Origin: an uncultured Clostridia bacterium
Lineage (GTDB): Bacteria > Bacillota > Clostridia > Oscillospirales > CAG-272
NCBI GenBank assembly: GCA_944384585.1
Contig: CALWTY010000010.1
Span: 1-53,785, forward strand
Reading direction: 5' to 3'
Length of the DNA stretch: 53,785 nucleotides
Below are positions 24,691 through 33,030 of the stretch, piece after piece. Each line of letters starts with the position of its first letter. Position 1 is the first letter of the stretch. The translations under genes were made by a program, and so were the position numbers. The notes beneath the pieces were generated by a model. It saw nothing but the letters and a program-made list of their open reading frames with translations, ran no database searches and was not told where the DNA came from.

Positions 24691-25665
24691 TTATTTCTCT
24701 CCTCTCCTGTAAACGATGCTCGGCTCAGCGTCCGTCGTCCTGAAATCGGTGAGCGGAGGACGGGTGTCGGGATCGGCGCCCGCCTGATAGTCGCCGTAAA
24801 GCTCGTTTATATCCTTGATGAACTTGCGGTTCAGCAGATGCAGCGGAATCTTCTGCGGGCAGACGCGGGTGCATTCTCCGCAGTCGGTGCAGCGCCCCGC
24901 GACATGGAAGGCGCGGATGATATGAAACATATTTTCCTCAAAGCTGTCGGCCGCCGCCTTCTGCGCGATTCCGGAATTGTCGTTATCGAAGACGCACTTC
25001 TCGCAGGTGCAGGCGGGACATACGTTGCGGCAGGCATTGCAGCGGATGCAGCGGGAAAGCTCGCCTCTCCAGAACTCATACCGCTCCTCCGGTGTCATGC
25101 TCTCCAGCTCCCTGACCTTGCCGAAGCGGTCGCAGTCCGCGACCTCCTCCCCTTCTTCTCCGAGCAGCTCGTCATACACCGCGTGCTTTCTTGTCTTGCA
25201 GGAGGCGCATTTTTCCAGCATGACCTCGCTGAGCGGAAGGGTCTTGTCTCCGTAAACGGTATCAACGGTCAGCGTCCCGTTTTCCTCCGAGATGCCGCAG
25301 ATACCCTTCACGCCGCAGTCGCGGATCTTATCCACGTCGGCCTTGCCCCGGCACTCGACCGCGACGGCATATACGCTGTCACGATTCACGCGATGCTCCT
25401 TGACCAGCTGCGCGAAGCTGTAGGAATCGCAGGGCTTCAGGAACACAAGCGTCTTCCCCGGCTTTTTGGACTCCTTGACCAGATATTTGGAAAGATTGGC
25501 GCCGCAGAACGCGGTATAGACAAAATCCTTTTCGATCTCCTCTGCGCTCTCGAAAACGGCGGGCGTGATATCGTATACGAAATCGCCGGCCTTCCAGCCG
25601 ATGACGCGGCTCACCGTCCCGTCAAGCAGCAGCTCGGAAGCGCGTTTTTTCATTATTTCCTGCAT
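24691..25665 (-). CDS. flxC: FlxC-like iron-sulfur protein
   Basis: 324 residues. The N-terminal half resembles coenzyme F420 hydrogenase beta-type proteins (TLVFLKPCDSYSFAQLVKEH and a CASCKTRKHAVYDELLG segment). The C-terminal half has ferredoxin motifs CIRCNACRNVCPACTCEKC and CTDCGECTRVCPQK. It is a distant sibling of the next gene product, and both keep full cysteine sets. It overlaps the FlxD gene by 13 bp, which points to tight coupling. The name follows the Desulfovibrio Flx-Hdr cluster; exact correspondence of FlxB and FlxC is uncertain. Confidence 0.75.
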   Translation of the reverse strand: MQEIMKKRASELLLDGTVSRVIGWKAGDFVYDITPAVFESAEEIEKDFVYTAFCGANLSKYLVKESKKPGKTLVFLKPCDSYSFAQLVKEHRVNRDSVYAVAVECRGKADVDKIRDCGVKGICGISEENGTLTVDTVYGDKTLPLSEVMLEKCASCKTRKHAVYDELLGEEGEEVADCDRFGKVRELESMTPEERYEFWRGELSRCIRCNACRNVCPACTCEKCVFDNDNSGIAQKAAADSFEENMFHIIRAFHVAGRCTDCGECTRVCPQKIPLHLLNRKFIKDINELYGDYQAGADPDTRPPLTDFRTTDAEPSIVYRRGEK

Positions 25666-26093
25666 CGCAGATCCTCCAATTTCCTGTTCCGGCCGAGTTT
25701 GGTGACGGTCTGAACAAATTCGTTCATGGTAGCGGCAAACTTAGCGCCCTCCGCCGCCGAAACCCATTCGACTCTGGTGCGCTCCTTTTCGATCCCGAGA
25801 TAATCGAGCATCGAGAAGAGCAGCGTCATTCTGCGTCTTGCGTAGTAATTTCCCGTCGTATAGTGGCAGTCCCCCGGATGGCATCCGCAGAGGATCACGC
25901 CGTCCGCCCCTCTCTGGAAGGCGCGGAGAATGAAGATCGGATTCACCCGGCAGGAGCAGGGGACGCGGATGATCTTCACGTCGGCCGGATACTGAAGCCG
26001 GTTGGTTCCGGCAAGATCCGCTCCGGCATAGGAGCACCAGTTGCAGCAAAAGGCAACGATCTTCGGTTTGAATTCGGTATTGTTCACTTGCAT
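25653..26093 (-). CDS. flxD: MvhD/FlxD-type [2Fe-2S] electron-transfer subunit
   Basis: 146 residues. The family hallmark FCCNWCSYAGAD is near the N terminus, with VPCSCRVNP and CGCHPGDCHY further on. MvhD-type proteins dock on HdrA and deliver electrons from a hydrogenase or, in Flx systems, from the NADH module. It overlaps hdrA by 10 bp. No hydrogenase genes are near, so NADH through the Flx subunits is the likely source. Confidence 0.92.
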   Translation of the reverse strand: MQVNNTEFKPKIVAFCCNWCSYAGADLAGTNRLQYPADVKIIRVPCSCRVNPIFILRAFQRGADGVILCGCHPGDCHYTTGNYYARRRMTLLFSMLDYLGIEKERTRVEWVSAAEGAKFAATMNEFVQTVTKLGRNRKLEDLRCRK

Positions 26094-28075
26094 ATCGCGT
26101 CAACCTCCGCCATGATCTGACTGTTGGAAAAGCCCTTAAGATCCATTGCACCCGACGGGCAGGCGACCGTGCAGGCGCCGCAGCCCTGGCATACCGCATC
26201 GTTGACCGACGCGACGCGGCGGATGAGGGTGGTTCTGTTCGGCCCGCGGAATTCCTTGTCGGAATAGGTGATGGCGCCGTAGGGGCAGACCTTCTCGCAG
26301 GCAGAGCAGCCGTTGCAGAGCATCTCGTCGGAGTGCGCCACGCAGGGATTGCAGGTCAGCTTGTCTTTGGCGAGCAGGCCGATCACCTTGGAGGCGGCGG
26401 CACCCGCCTGAGAGACCGTCTCCGGGATATCCTTCGGCCCCTGGCAGACGCCGGAGAGGAAGATCCCCGCCGTGGGGCTCTCGACCGGGCGGAGCTTGGG
26501 ATGCGCCTCGGTGAAGAAATCGTTGGTATCCATGCTGGCAGTCAGCATCGTGCCGAGGCTTCTTGCCGTCTTGTCGGGCTCGATGGCGGCGGCGAGGACC
26601 ACAAGGTCGGCCTCCACCCGAAGCTGCTCGTCGGCCAGAAGATCGGAGCCCTGCACCAGCAGCTTGCCGTCCGGCTGCGGGGCGACCTTCCCCACCATGC
26701 CCTTGATGTAATGCACGCCGTATTCCTCGACGGCGCGGCGATAGAACTCATCGAAGTTCTTGCCGGGCGTCCGCACGTCGATATAGAAGACGTACACCTC
26801 GGTATCGGGATATTTTTCCCGGATCAGCATCGCGTGCTTGGCGGTGTACATACAGCAGATCTTGGAGCAGTAGCTCTTGCCCTTGCCGTCGTCGCAGCGC
26901 GAACCGACGCACTGCACAAAGACGATAGTATGGGGATGGGTCTTGTCGGAGGGACGAAGGAGCGTACCGCCGTTCGGCCCTGCGGCATTCATCAGACGCT
27001 CCAGCTCAAGGGAGGTGATCACGTCCTTGCTCTGCTTGTAGCCGTACTCCTCGTAGGCGTCGAGCTTGATGGGATTGAAGCCGGTGGCAACGACGATCGC
27101 GCCGTAGCGTTCCTCGATAAAGCTGTCCTTCTGCTTGTAATCGATCGCGCCGGCGCCGCAGACCTTCGCGCAGACGCCGCACTTGCCGTTCTTGAGCATA
27201 TTGCAGTAGTCTGCGTCGATGGTGGCGACCTTCGGCACGGCCTGTGCGAAGGGAATATAGATCGCGCGGCGATTGTCAAGGCCGAGGTTGAAGGCATTGG
27301 GCACCTTCTTCTGAGGACATTTCTCGGTGCATTCGCCGCAGCCGGTGCATTTCAGCTCGTCGACGTATCTTGCCTTCTTTTTGATGGTCACGGTGAAGTT
27401 TCCGACAAAGCCCTTGACCTCCGAGACCTCGCTGTAGGAATAGATGCGGATCTTCTCGTTCTGCGCGCAGTCCACCATCTTCGGGGTAAGGATACAGGCG
27501 GCGCAGTCGAGGGTCGGGAAGGTCTTATCGAGCTGGGTCATCTTTCCGCCGATGGTCGGCTCTTTCTCGACGATATCGACCTCAAAGCCCGCGTCGGCTA
27601 TATCGAGCGCCGTCTGGATGCCGGCGATTCCGCCGCCGATGACGAGGGCGCGCTTGACAACCGGGCTCTCTCCGGGAATCAGGGGGGCGTTGAGGCTGAC
27701 CTTGGCGATCGCCGCCCGGCCGAGGATGATCGCCTTCTCGGTACCGGCCTTCATATCCTTATGGATCCAGGAAACCTGCTCTCTGATGTTGGCGATCTCG
27801 ACCATATAGGGGTTCAGTCCCGCGGCAGACGCCGTCTTCCTGAAGGTCGCCTCGTGCATTCTCGGCGAACAGGAGCAGATGACGACGCCGGTGAGCTGAT
27901 GCTCTCTGATGGCATTTTTTATGATATTCTGTCCCGCCTCGGAACACATATACTGGTATTCGGTGGAAAAGACGACGCCCGGCTCGCTCTTCAGCGCCTC
28001 CGCGACGGCCTTGACGTCCACCGTACCGGCAATATTGGTTCCGCAGTGACAGACAAATACTCCGATTCTCTGCAT
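26084..28075 (-). CDS. hdrA: Heterodisulfide reductase subunit A (flavin, electron-bifurcating core)
   Basis: 663 residues, full length. N-terminal CHCG and a SCSPRMHE segment, then the FAD-binding GGGIAGIQTALD (about 146), a family-specific LDCAACILTPKM cysteine patch, ferredoxin motif CTGCGECTEKCP (about 245), CGVCAKVCG, and two C-terminal [4Fe-4S] motifs (CNGCSACEKVCP and CQGCGACTVACP). In methanogens HdrA splits electron pairs between ferredoxin and the heterodisulfide. Here it sits between HdrC and FlxD in an operon that also encodes fumarate reductase, suggesting bifurcation toward ferredoxin and fumarate. It carries no fused MvhD domain, since that is separate. Confidence 0.95.
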   Translation of the reverse strand: MQRIGVFVCHCGTNIAGTVDVKAVAEALKSEPGVVFSTEYQYMCSEAGQNIIKNAIREHQLTGVVICSCSPRMHEATFRKTASAAGLNPYMVEIANIREQVSWIHKDMKAGTEKAIILGRAAIAKVSLNAPLIPGESPVVKRALVIGGGIAGIQTALDIADAGFEVDIVEKEPTIGGKMTQLDKTFPTLDCAACILTPKMVDCAQNEKIRIYSYSEVSEVKGFVGNFTVTIKKKARYVDELKCTGCGECTEKCPQKKVPNAFNLGLDNRRAIYIPFAQAVPKVATIDADYCNMLKNGKCGVCAKVCGAGAIDYKQKDSFIEERYGAIVVATGFNPIKLDAYEEYGYKQSKDVITSLELERLMNAAGPNGGTLLRPSDKTHPHTIVFVQCVGSRCDDGKGKSYCSKICCMYTAKHAMLIREKYPDTEVYVFYIDVRTPGKNFDEFYRRAVEEYGVHYIKGMVGKVAPQPDGKLLVQGSDLLADEQLRVEADLVVLAAAIEPDKTARSLGTMLTASMDTNDFFTEAHPKLRPVESPTAGIFLSGVCQGPKDIPETVSQAGAAASKVIGLLAKDKLTCNPCVAHSDEMLCNGCSACEKVCPYGAITYSDKEFRGPNRTTLIRRVASVNDAVCQGCGACTVACPSGAMDLKGFSNSQIMAEVDAICK

Positions 28076-28093
28076 GATCCGTTACTCCTTTCC

Positions 28094-28486
28094 TCACTTC
28101 GTATATTTCCGCATGGCGGTGACAATCGCCTGCTGCGGCAGTTCTTCATCGAGGAGCGCCGGAATCCGGTCGGGCTTCAGGCGGTTCTGCCCCTGCTTTC
28201 TGACCATCTCAAGGCGGACCGCCTCAATCAGCTTCGCCGGCTCCACCCCTCTGGGGCAGCGTTCGACGCAGGCGAAGCAGGTCAGACATTTGTAGACCGA
28301 TTCGGAAGCCATCAGCTTATCGATCTCGCCCTTCTCCACCATGTAGACAAACTCATGCGGATGGTAGTCCATTTCCTCGTAGGAGGGACAGGTGCCGGAG
28401 CACTTTCCGCATCTCATACATTTCAGCACGTTCACCCCGCTCATGCGGAGAACCTGCTCCCTAACTCTGTTCGTTTCCCGATCCAT
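28094..28486 (-). CDS. hdrC: Heterodisulfide reductase subunit C-like ferredoxin
   Basis: 130 residues, with two [4Fe-4S] motifs: CMRCGKCSGTCPSY and CLTCFACVERCPRG. It is soluble, with no membrane helices, so it is the cytoplasmic HdrC type rather than HdrE/DsrM-linked. It lies 10 bp after hdrB and 18 bp before hdrA. It should connect HdrA to HdrB. Confidence 0.92.
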   Translation of the reverse strand: MDRETNRVREQVLRMSGVNVLKCMRCGKCSGTCPSYEEMDYHPHEFVYMVEKGEIDKLMASESVYKCLTCFACVERCPRGVEPAKLIEAVRLEMVRKQGQNRLKPDRIPALLDEELPQQAIVTAMRKYTK

Positions 28487-28496
28487 GCGATCCTCC

Positions 28497-29279
28497 TCAG
28501 TCCTTCACGCCGAGCGCCTCGGCCAGAAGCTCGGTGAAATAATGCACTTCCGTCCCGAAGCCGTCGGTCTTATTCAGATTATACAGACATAGCGGACAGG
28601 CGGTGATCAGAAGCTCCGCACCGAAGCCTTCCGCGCTCTCCATCACGGCGCTGCTCTTTTTCACCGCCAGCGCCTGATCCTCCAGCGTGACATAGCCGCC
28701 GCAGCATTCGTTGCGGTAGGGATAGATCACGGGATCGCCGCCGATGGCGCGGATGAAATCCTCCATGATCACGGGATTCTCGGGATCGTCCATCGCCAGC
28801 ACCTTGCCGGGACGAAGCAGCAGGCAGCCGTAATAGGCGGCGATCTTCTTTCCCGTGAAGGGCTTGACAACCTTTTTCGCCAATTCATCAAACCCTACGG
28901 TGTCGCGCAGCAGCTCCAGGTAATGCACGACCTTGGTTTTTCCTCCGTAGGGCTGTTCGGGATTCATATAACGGTTGACCTTGCCGGCGAACTCTCCGTC
29001 GGTCAGAAGATCATGATTGACGCGCTTGAGAACATTGTGGCAGGCGGAGCAGAGGGTAACCAGCTCCCCGCCCTCCTGTTCGGCAGCCGCCAGGGCACGG
29101 ACCGAAGCGAGCTTTGTCGCAATCTCATCCTGCGCGGTGGTATAGGCGCCGCCGCAGCACTGCCATTCCGGCAGTTCGTTCAGAGTGATCCCGAGCGCCT
29201 CGGCGGAGCGCCTTGCATACCGGTCAAGCTCCTTCGCCTTTGTCTTGAGAGTGCAGCCGGGATAATAGCTGTAAATCAT
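28497..29279 (-). CDS. hdrB: Heterodisulfide reductase subunit B-like (two CCG domains)
   Basis: 260 residues with both cysteine-rich CCG units intact: YYPGC...WQCCGG...CSACHN in the first half, and YYGC...NECCGGY...ACPLC in the second. In true Hdr each unit holds a non-cubane [4Fe-4S] cluster that cleaves disulfides. Here it could reduce a thiol/disulfide carrier or serve as the split-off C-terminal part of a TfrB-like subunit. No DsrC gene, a common partner, is in the window. It is the first gene after fumarase, across a 77-bp gap with a hairpin. Confidence 0.92.
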   Translation of the reverse strand: MIYSYYPGCTLKTKAKELDRYARRSAEALGITLNELPEWQCCGGAYTTAQDEIATKLASVRALAAAEQEGGELVTLCSACHNVLKRVNHDLLTDGEFAGKVNRYMNPEQPYGGKTKVVHYLELLRDTVGFDELAKKVVKPFTGKKIAAYYGCLLLRPGKVLAMDDPENPVIMEDFIRAIGGDPVIYPYRNECCGGYVTLEDQALAVKKSSAVMESAEGFGAELLITACPLCLYNLNKTDGFGTEVHYFTELLAEALGVKD

Positions 29280-29310
29280 AGAGGAAGCATCCTTTCATAA
29301 AATTGCGGAG

Positions 29311-29336
29311 CCGCGCCGACTCTTTCAGCGGCGCGG
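29311..29336 (-). other. Stem-loop between fumC and hdrB
   Basis: An 8-bp perfect stem (CCGCGCCG at 29311-29318 with CGGCGCGG at 29329-29336). The sequence after it on the minus strand has only a weak AATTTTA tail, so it is at best a partial terminator or an mRNA-processing point that could set different levels for mdh-fumC and the hdr genes. Confidence 0.5.
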
Positions 29337-29356
29337 TTAGTTTGTCTCCGATTGAA

Positions 29357-30733
29357 TCAGACCATCTGCTCGGGGTGGAACACCTCATCGAATTTCTCCG
29401 CGGTCAGGAAGCCGAGCGCAACGCAGGACTCCTTGAGGGAGATGTTGTCGCGATAGGCTTTCTTCGCGGTCTTGGCGGCGTTTTCGTATCCGATGTAGGG
29501 ATTGAGCGCCGTCACGAGCATGAGGGAATTGTGAAGATTGTGGTGCATCTTCTCGCGGTTGGCCTTGATTCCGACCGCGCAGTTATTGTTGAAGGAGACC
29601 ATCGCCTCCGACAACAGTCTGACGGATTGGAGGAAGTTATAGATGCAGACCGGCATGAAGACATTCAGCTCGAAATTGCCCTGAGAAGCCGCCATGCCGA
29701 CGGCGACGTCGTTGCCCATGACCTGTACGGCGACCATCGTGACCGCCTCGCACTGGGTGGGATTGACCTTTCCCGGCATGATCGAGGAGCCGGGCTCGTT
29801 TTCCGGGATGAAGATCTCGCCGAGGCCGTCGCGGGGGCCGGACGCCAGCCATCTGACGTCGTTTGCGATCTTCATCATATCGGCTGCCAGCGCCTTGATC
29901 GCGCCGTGCGCGAAGACCAGCTCATCCTTGGAGGTGAGGGCGTGGAATTTGTTTCCGGCGGTGACGAATTTCTTGCCGGTGATTTCGGAGACCGCCTCCG
30001 CGACCTCGACATCGAAGCCCTTCGGCGCGTTGAGGCCGGTTCCGACCGCCGTACCGCCGAGCGCCAGCTCCTTCAGCACCGGAAGGGAGAGGGTCAGCAT
30101 CTGACGGTCTCTCTCGAGGCTGGTGCGCCAGCCGCTGATCTCCTGCGAGAACTTGATGGGGGTGGCGTCCTGGAGATGGGTGCGTCCGCACTTGACGGCG
30201 TCCTCGTTCTCGCTCTCCAGCCGCTTGAAGGTGTCGACCAGAAGATCGATCGCCGGAATGAGCTTATCCTCGATGCCGATCACGGCGGCGATGTGCATGG
30301 CCGTCGGGAAGGTATCGTTTGAGGACTGGCTCATATTGATATCGTCGTTCGGATGAAGCAGCTTTTTGCCCGCCAGCTCGTTTCCGCGGTTGGCGATGAC
30401 CTCGTTTGCGTTCATATTCGACTGCGTGCCGCTTCCGGTCTGCCAGACCACAAGCGGAAAATGCTCGTTGAGGGAGCCGGAGATCACCTCGTCGCAGGCC
30501 TTTTCGATCACGGCGAGCTTCTCGTCGGTCATCTTTTCGGGCTTGAGCTTATGGTTGGCGATCGCCGCCGCCTTCTTCAGAATGCCGAAGGCGTGCGTGA
30601 TCTCGCGGGGCATCGTCTCGATTCCCACGCCGATTCTGAAATTCTCATGGCTTCTCTCGGTCTGGGCCGCCCAATAACGGTCGGCAGGCACCCGCACCTC
30701 GCCCATGGAGTCATGCTCTATACGGTAGTCCAT
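29357..30733 (-). CDS. fumC: Class II fumarate hydratase
   Basis: 458 residues, normal for class II. GSGTQSNMNANEVI (about 100) and the signature GSSIMPGKVNP (about 320) with its catalytic loop Ser are intact. It interconverts malate and fumarate without an iron-sulfur cluster. It lies 22 bp downstream of malate dehydrogenase and ahead of hdrB, which places it between oxaloacetate reduction and fumarate reduction. Aspartase is a related alternative, but the fumarase-type motifs and context favour FumC. Confidence 0.95.
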   Translation of the reverse strand: MDYRIEHDSMGEVRVPADRYWAAQTERSHENFRIGVGIETMPREITHAFGILKKAAAIANHKLKPEKMTDEKLAVIEKACDEVISGSLNEHFPLVVWQTGSGTQSNMNANEVIANRGNELAGKKLLHPNDDINMSQSSNDTFPTAMHIAAVIGIEDKLIPAIDLLVDTFKRLESENEDAVKCGRTHLQDATPIKFSQEISGWRTSLERDRQMLTLSLPVLKELALGGTAVGTGLNAPKGFDVEVAEAVSEITGKKFVTAGNKFHALTSKDELVFAHGAIKALAADMMKIANDVRWLASGPRDGLGEIFIPENEPGSSIMPGKVNPTQCEAVTMVAVQVMGNDVAVGMAASQGNFELNVFMPVCIYNFLQSVRLLSEAMVSFNNNCAVGIKANREKMHHNLHNSLMLVTALNPYIGYENAAKTAKKAYRDNISLKESCVALGFLTAEKFDEVFHPEQMV

Positions 30734-30755
30734 TCTTTATCTCCCTTTCCGTCGG

Positions 30756-31700
30756 TTAAATTTTCAGGTTGGAAATGACCGATTTCAGCTTATCGGCGCT
30801 GGCTCTGAGCTGAGCGATCTCGGCGTCGGTCATCGGGGAAAGGAGCTTGCCGGTCACGCCGCCCTTGCCGACCATCGACTGGGTGCTGATGCAGACGTCG
30901 CTGATGCCGTATTCCCCGTTCATCATGGTGGAAACCGGCAGCGCGGTGTCGATGCCTCTGAAAATGCAGCTGCAGATATGGTTGACCGACAGCGACACGG
31001 CATAATAGGTCGCGCCCTTGTCGTCAATGATGATGCCGCCGCTCTTTCTCACATACTCCTCGATTTCGGCATGGTTGAAGCCGCAGCCTTCGATATCAAG
31101 CCCTTTGGCCTGCGCGTAGGTATCGACCGGCGTGCCGGAGATGGTGACAAGAGACCACGGAACAAAGGAGGAATCGCCGTGCTCCCCGAAAACGCAGCCG
31201 TGGACGTTCTGCATATTGATCGAGAAGATCTCGGCAAGGCGGGAGCGGAGCCGGGCGGTATCGAGGATCGTACCGGAGCCGATGATCTGATGCTCGTGAA
31301 GACCGGAGCATTTGCAGAAAACGTAGGTCAGGATATCCACCGGGTTGCTGACGATGATATAGACGGCCTCCGGCGCCGCCGCGGTGATCTGCGGAATGAT
31401 GCTCTTGGTGATGTCAACGTTGGTCTGCGCCAGGTCCAGACGGGACTGACCGGGGCGTCTTGCAATGCCGGAGGTCAGGATGACGATGTCGGAATGCTTG
31501 GCGTCATCATAATCTCCCGAATAGATATTGACGGGGGAAATATAGGGCGCGCCCTGACGGATATCCATCGTCTCCCCGAACGCCTTCTTTTCATTGATAT
31601 CAATCATGACGATCTCGGAAGCGTTTCCGCTGACAGCCAGCGTATACGCAATGGTCGCACCGACATTCCCCGCGCCGATGATGGCAACTTTTCTTCCCAT
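30756..31700 (-). CDS. mdh: Malate dehydrogenase of the lactate-dehydrogenase-like family
   Basis: 314 residues. NAD-binding GAGNVGATIA at the N terminus, catalytic LDTARLRSRLAE and GEHGDSS (proton-acceptor His). In the substrate loop, GIARRPGQSR has Arg at the position where lactate dehydrogenases have Gln (NQKPGETR), which is the classic malate-versus-lactate determinant. Automatic annotation may call this L-lactate dehydrogenase, but malate specificity is better supported, also by the fumarase gene next door. It is first in the redox operon, preceded by an extended -10 promoter and a possible LysR site. Confidence 0.85.
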   Translation of the reverse strand: MGRKVAIIGAGNVGATIAYTLAVSGNASEIVMIDINEKKAFGETMDIRQGAPYISPVNIYSGDYDDAKHSDIVILTSGIARRPGQSRLDLAQTNVDITKSIIPQITAAAPEAVYIIVSNPVDILTYVFCKCSGLHEHQIIGSGTILDTARLRSRLAEIFSINMQNVHGCVFGEHGDSSFVPWSLVTISGTPVDTYAQAKGLDIEGCGFNHAEIEEYVRKSGGIIIDDKGATYYAVSLSVNHICSCIFRGIDTALPVSTMMNGEYGISDVCISTQSMVGKGGVTGKLLSPMTDAEIAQLRASADKLKSVISNLKI

Positions 31701-31772
31701 ATTTATGAGTTCCTTTCCCGGCGAACCTCCCTGTACTCGTAAAATCTCGGTTTCGCCTTTTTTACACGAATC

Positions 31773-31778
31773 ATTATA
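31773..31778 (-). promoter_or_regulatory. Extended -10 promoter of the mdh-fumC redox operon
   Basis: TGCTATAAT on the minus strand, about 75 bp before the mdh start. No good -35 box is at the right spacing, which suggests an activator. The 391-bp gap 31701-32091 also holds two dyads upstream, the lysR terminator and a palindrome at 31962; I see no gene in it. Confidence 0.6.
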
Positions 31779-31816
31779 GCAGAGCGCGGTTCAAAATGGA
31801 AATGTAAATAAAGAAT

Positions 31817-31851
31817 ATCGATATATTTTTATCGATTTGAGCAATCTCAAA
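31817..31851. promoter_or_regulatory. Adjacent dyads upstream of mdh, candidate LysR-type operator
   Basis: ATCGATA-N6-TATCGAT (31817-31836) is followed directly by TTTGAG-N4-CTCAAA (31836-31851). The first dyad is centred about 60 bp upstream of the predicted mdh transcription start, the usual place for LysR-family recognition sites. A LysR gene lies immediately upstream. Binding is inferred, not shown. Confidence 0.4.
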
Positions 31852-31881
31852 ATAAGTATGTGCCAATTCCATCATATTTAC

Positions 31882-31910
31882 AAAAAAGCGGGCTGAAAAC
31901 CCGCTGTTTT
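31882..31910 (-). terminator. Terminator after lysR
   Basis: AGCGGG (31887-31892) pairs with CCCGCT (31900-31905), followed on the minus strand by six T. It separates the cell-wall operon, which ends with lysR, from the mdh promoter. Confidence 0.85.
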
Positions 31911-31961
31911 TGCATATTGACTGATTTATCGCGCTTATGTCGTGAAAATTGCACAGCATTT

Positions 31962-31978
31962 CATTCCAATTTGGAATG
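31962..31978. promoter_or_regulatory. 8-bp palindrome between lysR and its terminator
   Basis: CATTCCAATTTGGAATG is a perfect dyad around one central T. It lies in the lysR 3' region, 114 bp past the stop codon and about 200 bp upstream of the mdh promoter. It could be an operator or an RNA hairpin; nothing further supports either. Confidence 0.3.
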
Positions 31979-32091
31979 GCATGTCTGAATTCTCGGAATA
32001 TCGCATCGTAAAGTCTCTGCAAAATCACCAAACCGACGCACAGTTCTTTCATCATTTTGCATCGGCCCGGCGTCAGGCTCCCTCCTCCGCC

Positions 32092-33030
32092 TTATCGGTC
32101 GCAGCGGAAGGAAACGCTGTTCTTCACCTCGTAGAGCTTGTCGAGGAATTTGCGGTCGAGATAGCTCAGACGGCTGCCGTCTCGGTAGATGAGAACGTCC
32201 TTGTATTTGTGGGACTCCGCATCGCATCTTTTCTGAACAAGAGAATAGCGCTTCAGGATCTCCTCCGGCGTAGGGGACACCCACATGAAAGAGCCCGGCA
32301 CCATCGAAAGGATGGAATACTGATTGGTGCCCTCGTAAAGATTGATGACCTTTTTCCCGGAGAGGCTGAGTGAAACATTCTCGCTCTGGGCGACGTTGAT
32401 ATAGGGAACGTTGCAGTCCCCGTGGGTAATCTCGGTATAGGGCGCGAAATCGGAAAGGGACAGCAGCTCCCGTTTGGCAAGGGGATGGCTTTCCGACATG
32501 GCTGCCAGATTTTCAAACTCCCAGATCGTCTCCGACTGCAGCCCCTTTTCGCGGAGAAAGTCGCAGAAATACCGCTCATACTGCGTCTGATAGCGGATCA
32601 CGCCGATATGGAAGAGGCCGTCCGACACCATATTCACCCCGTCGATGGAGGTGGTCTCTCCGAGATTGACGTCAATCGGCTTCGAAACGTCGAGGGAAGC
32701 GACAAAGCTCATCGCCGCATAGGAAACATAGCTGCCGCGCGGCACGCAGACGTTGAAGGTCTGCAGATCGGGAATATCGTTCTTGCAGACCGTCTGCATT
32801 TCCTCGATCTGCGACAGGATATTCTTCGCGTATTTGAGAAACGCCTTCCCCTTCGCGGTGGGAACCACCCCGCGGGAGGTTCTCTTGAAGATCACGATGC
32901 CGAGGTTATCCTCCAGCTCCTTGATCGATTTGCTGAGATTCGGCTGTCCCATAAACAGATTTTCCGCCGCCTGCGTGATCGAGCCGGTCTTCTCGACCTC
33001 AAGCGCGTATTTGAAATGCTGTGTATTCAC
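32092..33030 (-). CDS. LysR-family transcriptional regulator
   Basis: 312 residues. The N-terminal winged helix-turn-helix (SITQAAENLFMGQPNLSKSIKELE) is followed by a periplasmic-binding-protein-like effector domain (about 90-300). The start overlaps the stop of the upstream hypothetical gene (ATGA), so it belongs to the murE-led transcript, yet the next gene downstream is mdh with a dyad in its promoter. It could regulate either its own operon or the redox operon. The inducer is unknown. Confidence 0.92.
   Translation of the reverse strand: MNTQHFKYALEVEKTGSITQAAENLFMGQPNLSKSIKELEDNLGIVIFKRTSRGVVPTAKGKAFLKYAKNILSQIEEMQTVCKNDIPDLQTFNVCVPRGSYVSYAAMSFVASLDVSKPIDVNLGETTSIDGVNMVSDGLFHIGVIRYQTQYERYFCDFLREKGLQSETIWEFENLAAMSESHPLAKRELLSLSDFAPYTEITHGDCNVPYINVAQSENVSLSLSGKKVINLYEGTNQYSILSMVPGSFMWVSPTPEEILKRYSLVQKRCDAESHKYKDVLIYRDGSRLSYLDRKFLDKLYEVKNSVSFRCDR

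Noticed and set aside
26333..28537. 734-codon open frame on the plus strand opposite hdrA and hdrC
   Set aside because: It is a shadow of GC-rich codon usage: no RBS, no recognisable domain, and the minus-strand frames encode intact Hdr proteins.
30756..31700. L-lactate dehydrogenase
   Set aside because: The substrate loop carries Arg rather than the Gln of lactate dehydrogenases, and the operon context is fumarase.
31701..31860. Rex operator upstream of mdh
   Set aside because: No TTGTTAA-type or TTGTGAA-type palindrome was found; the dyads there have different arms and spacing.
31774..32055. 93-codon frame between lysR and mdh
   Set aside because: It runs through the lysR terminator and the mdh promoter and has no RBS or family similarity.
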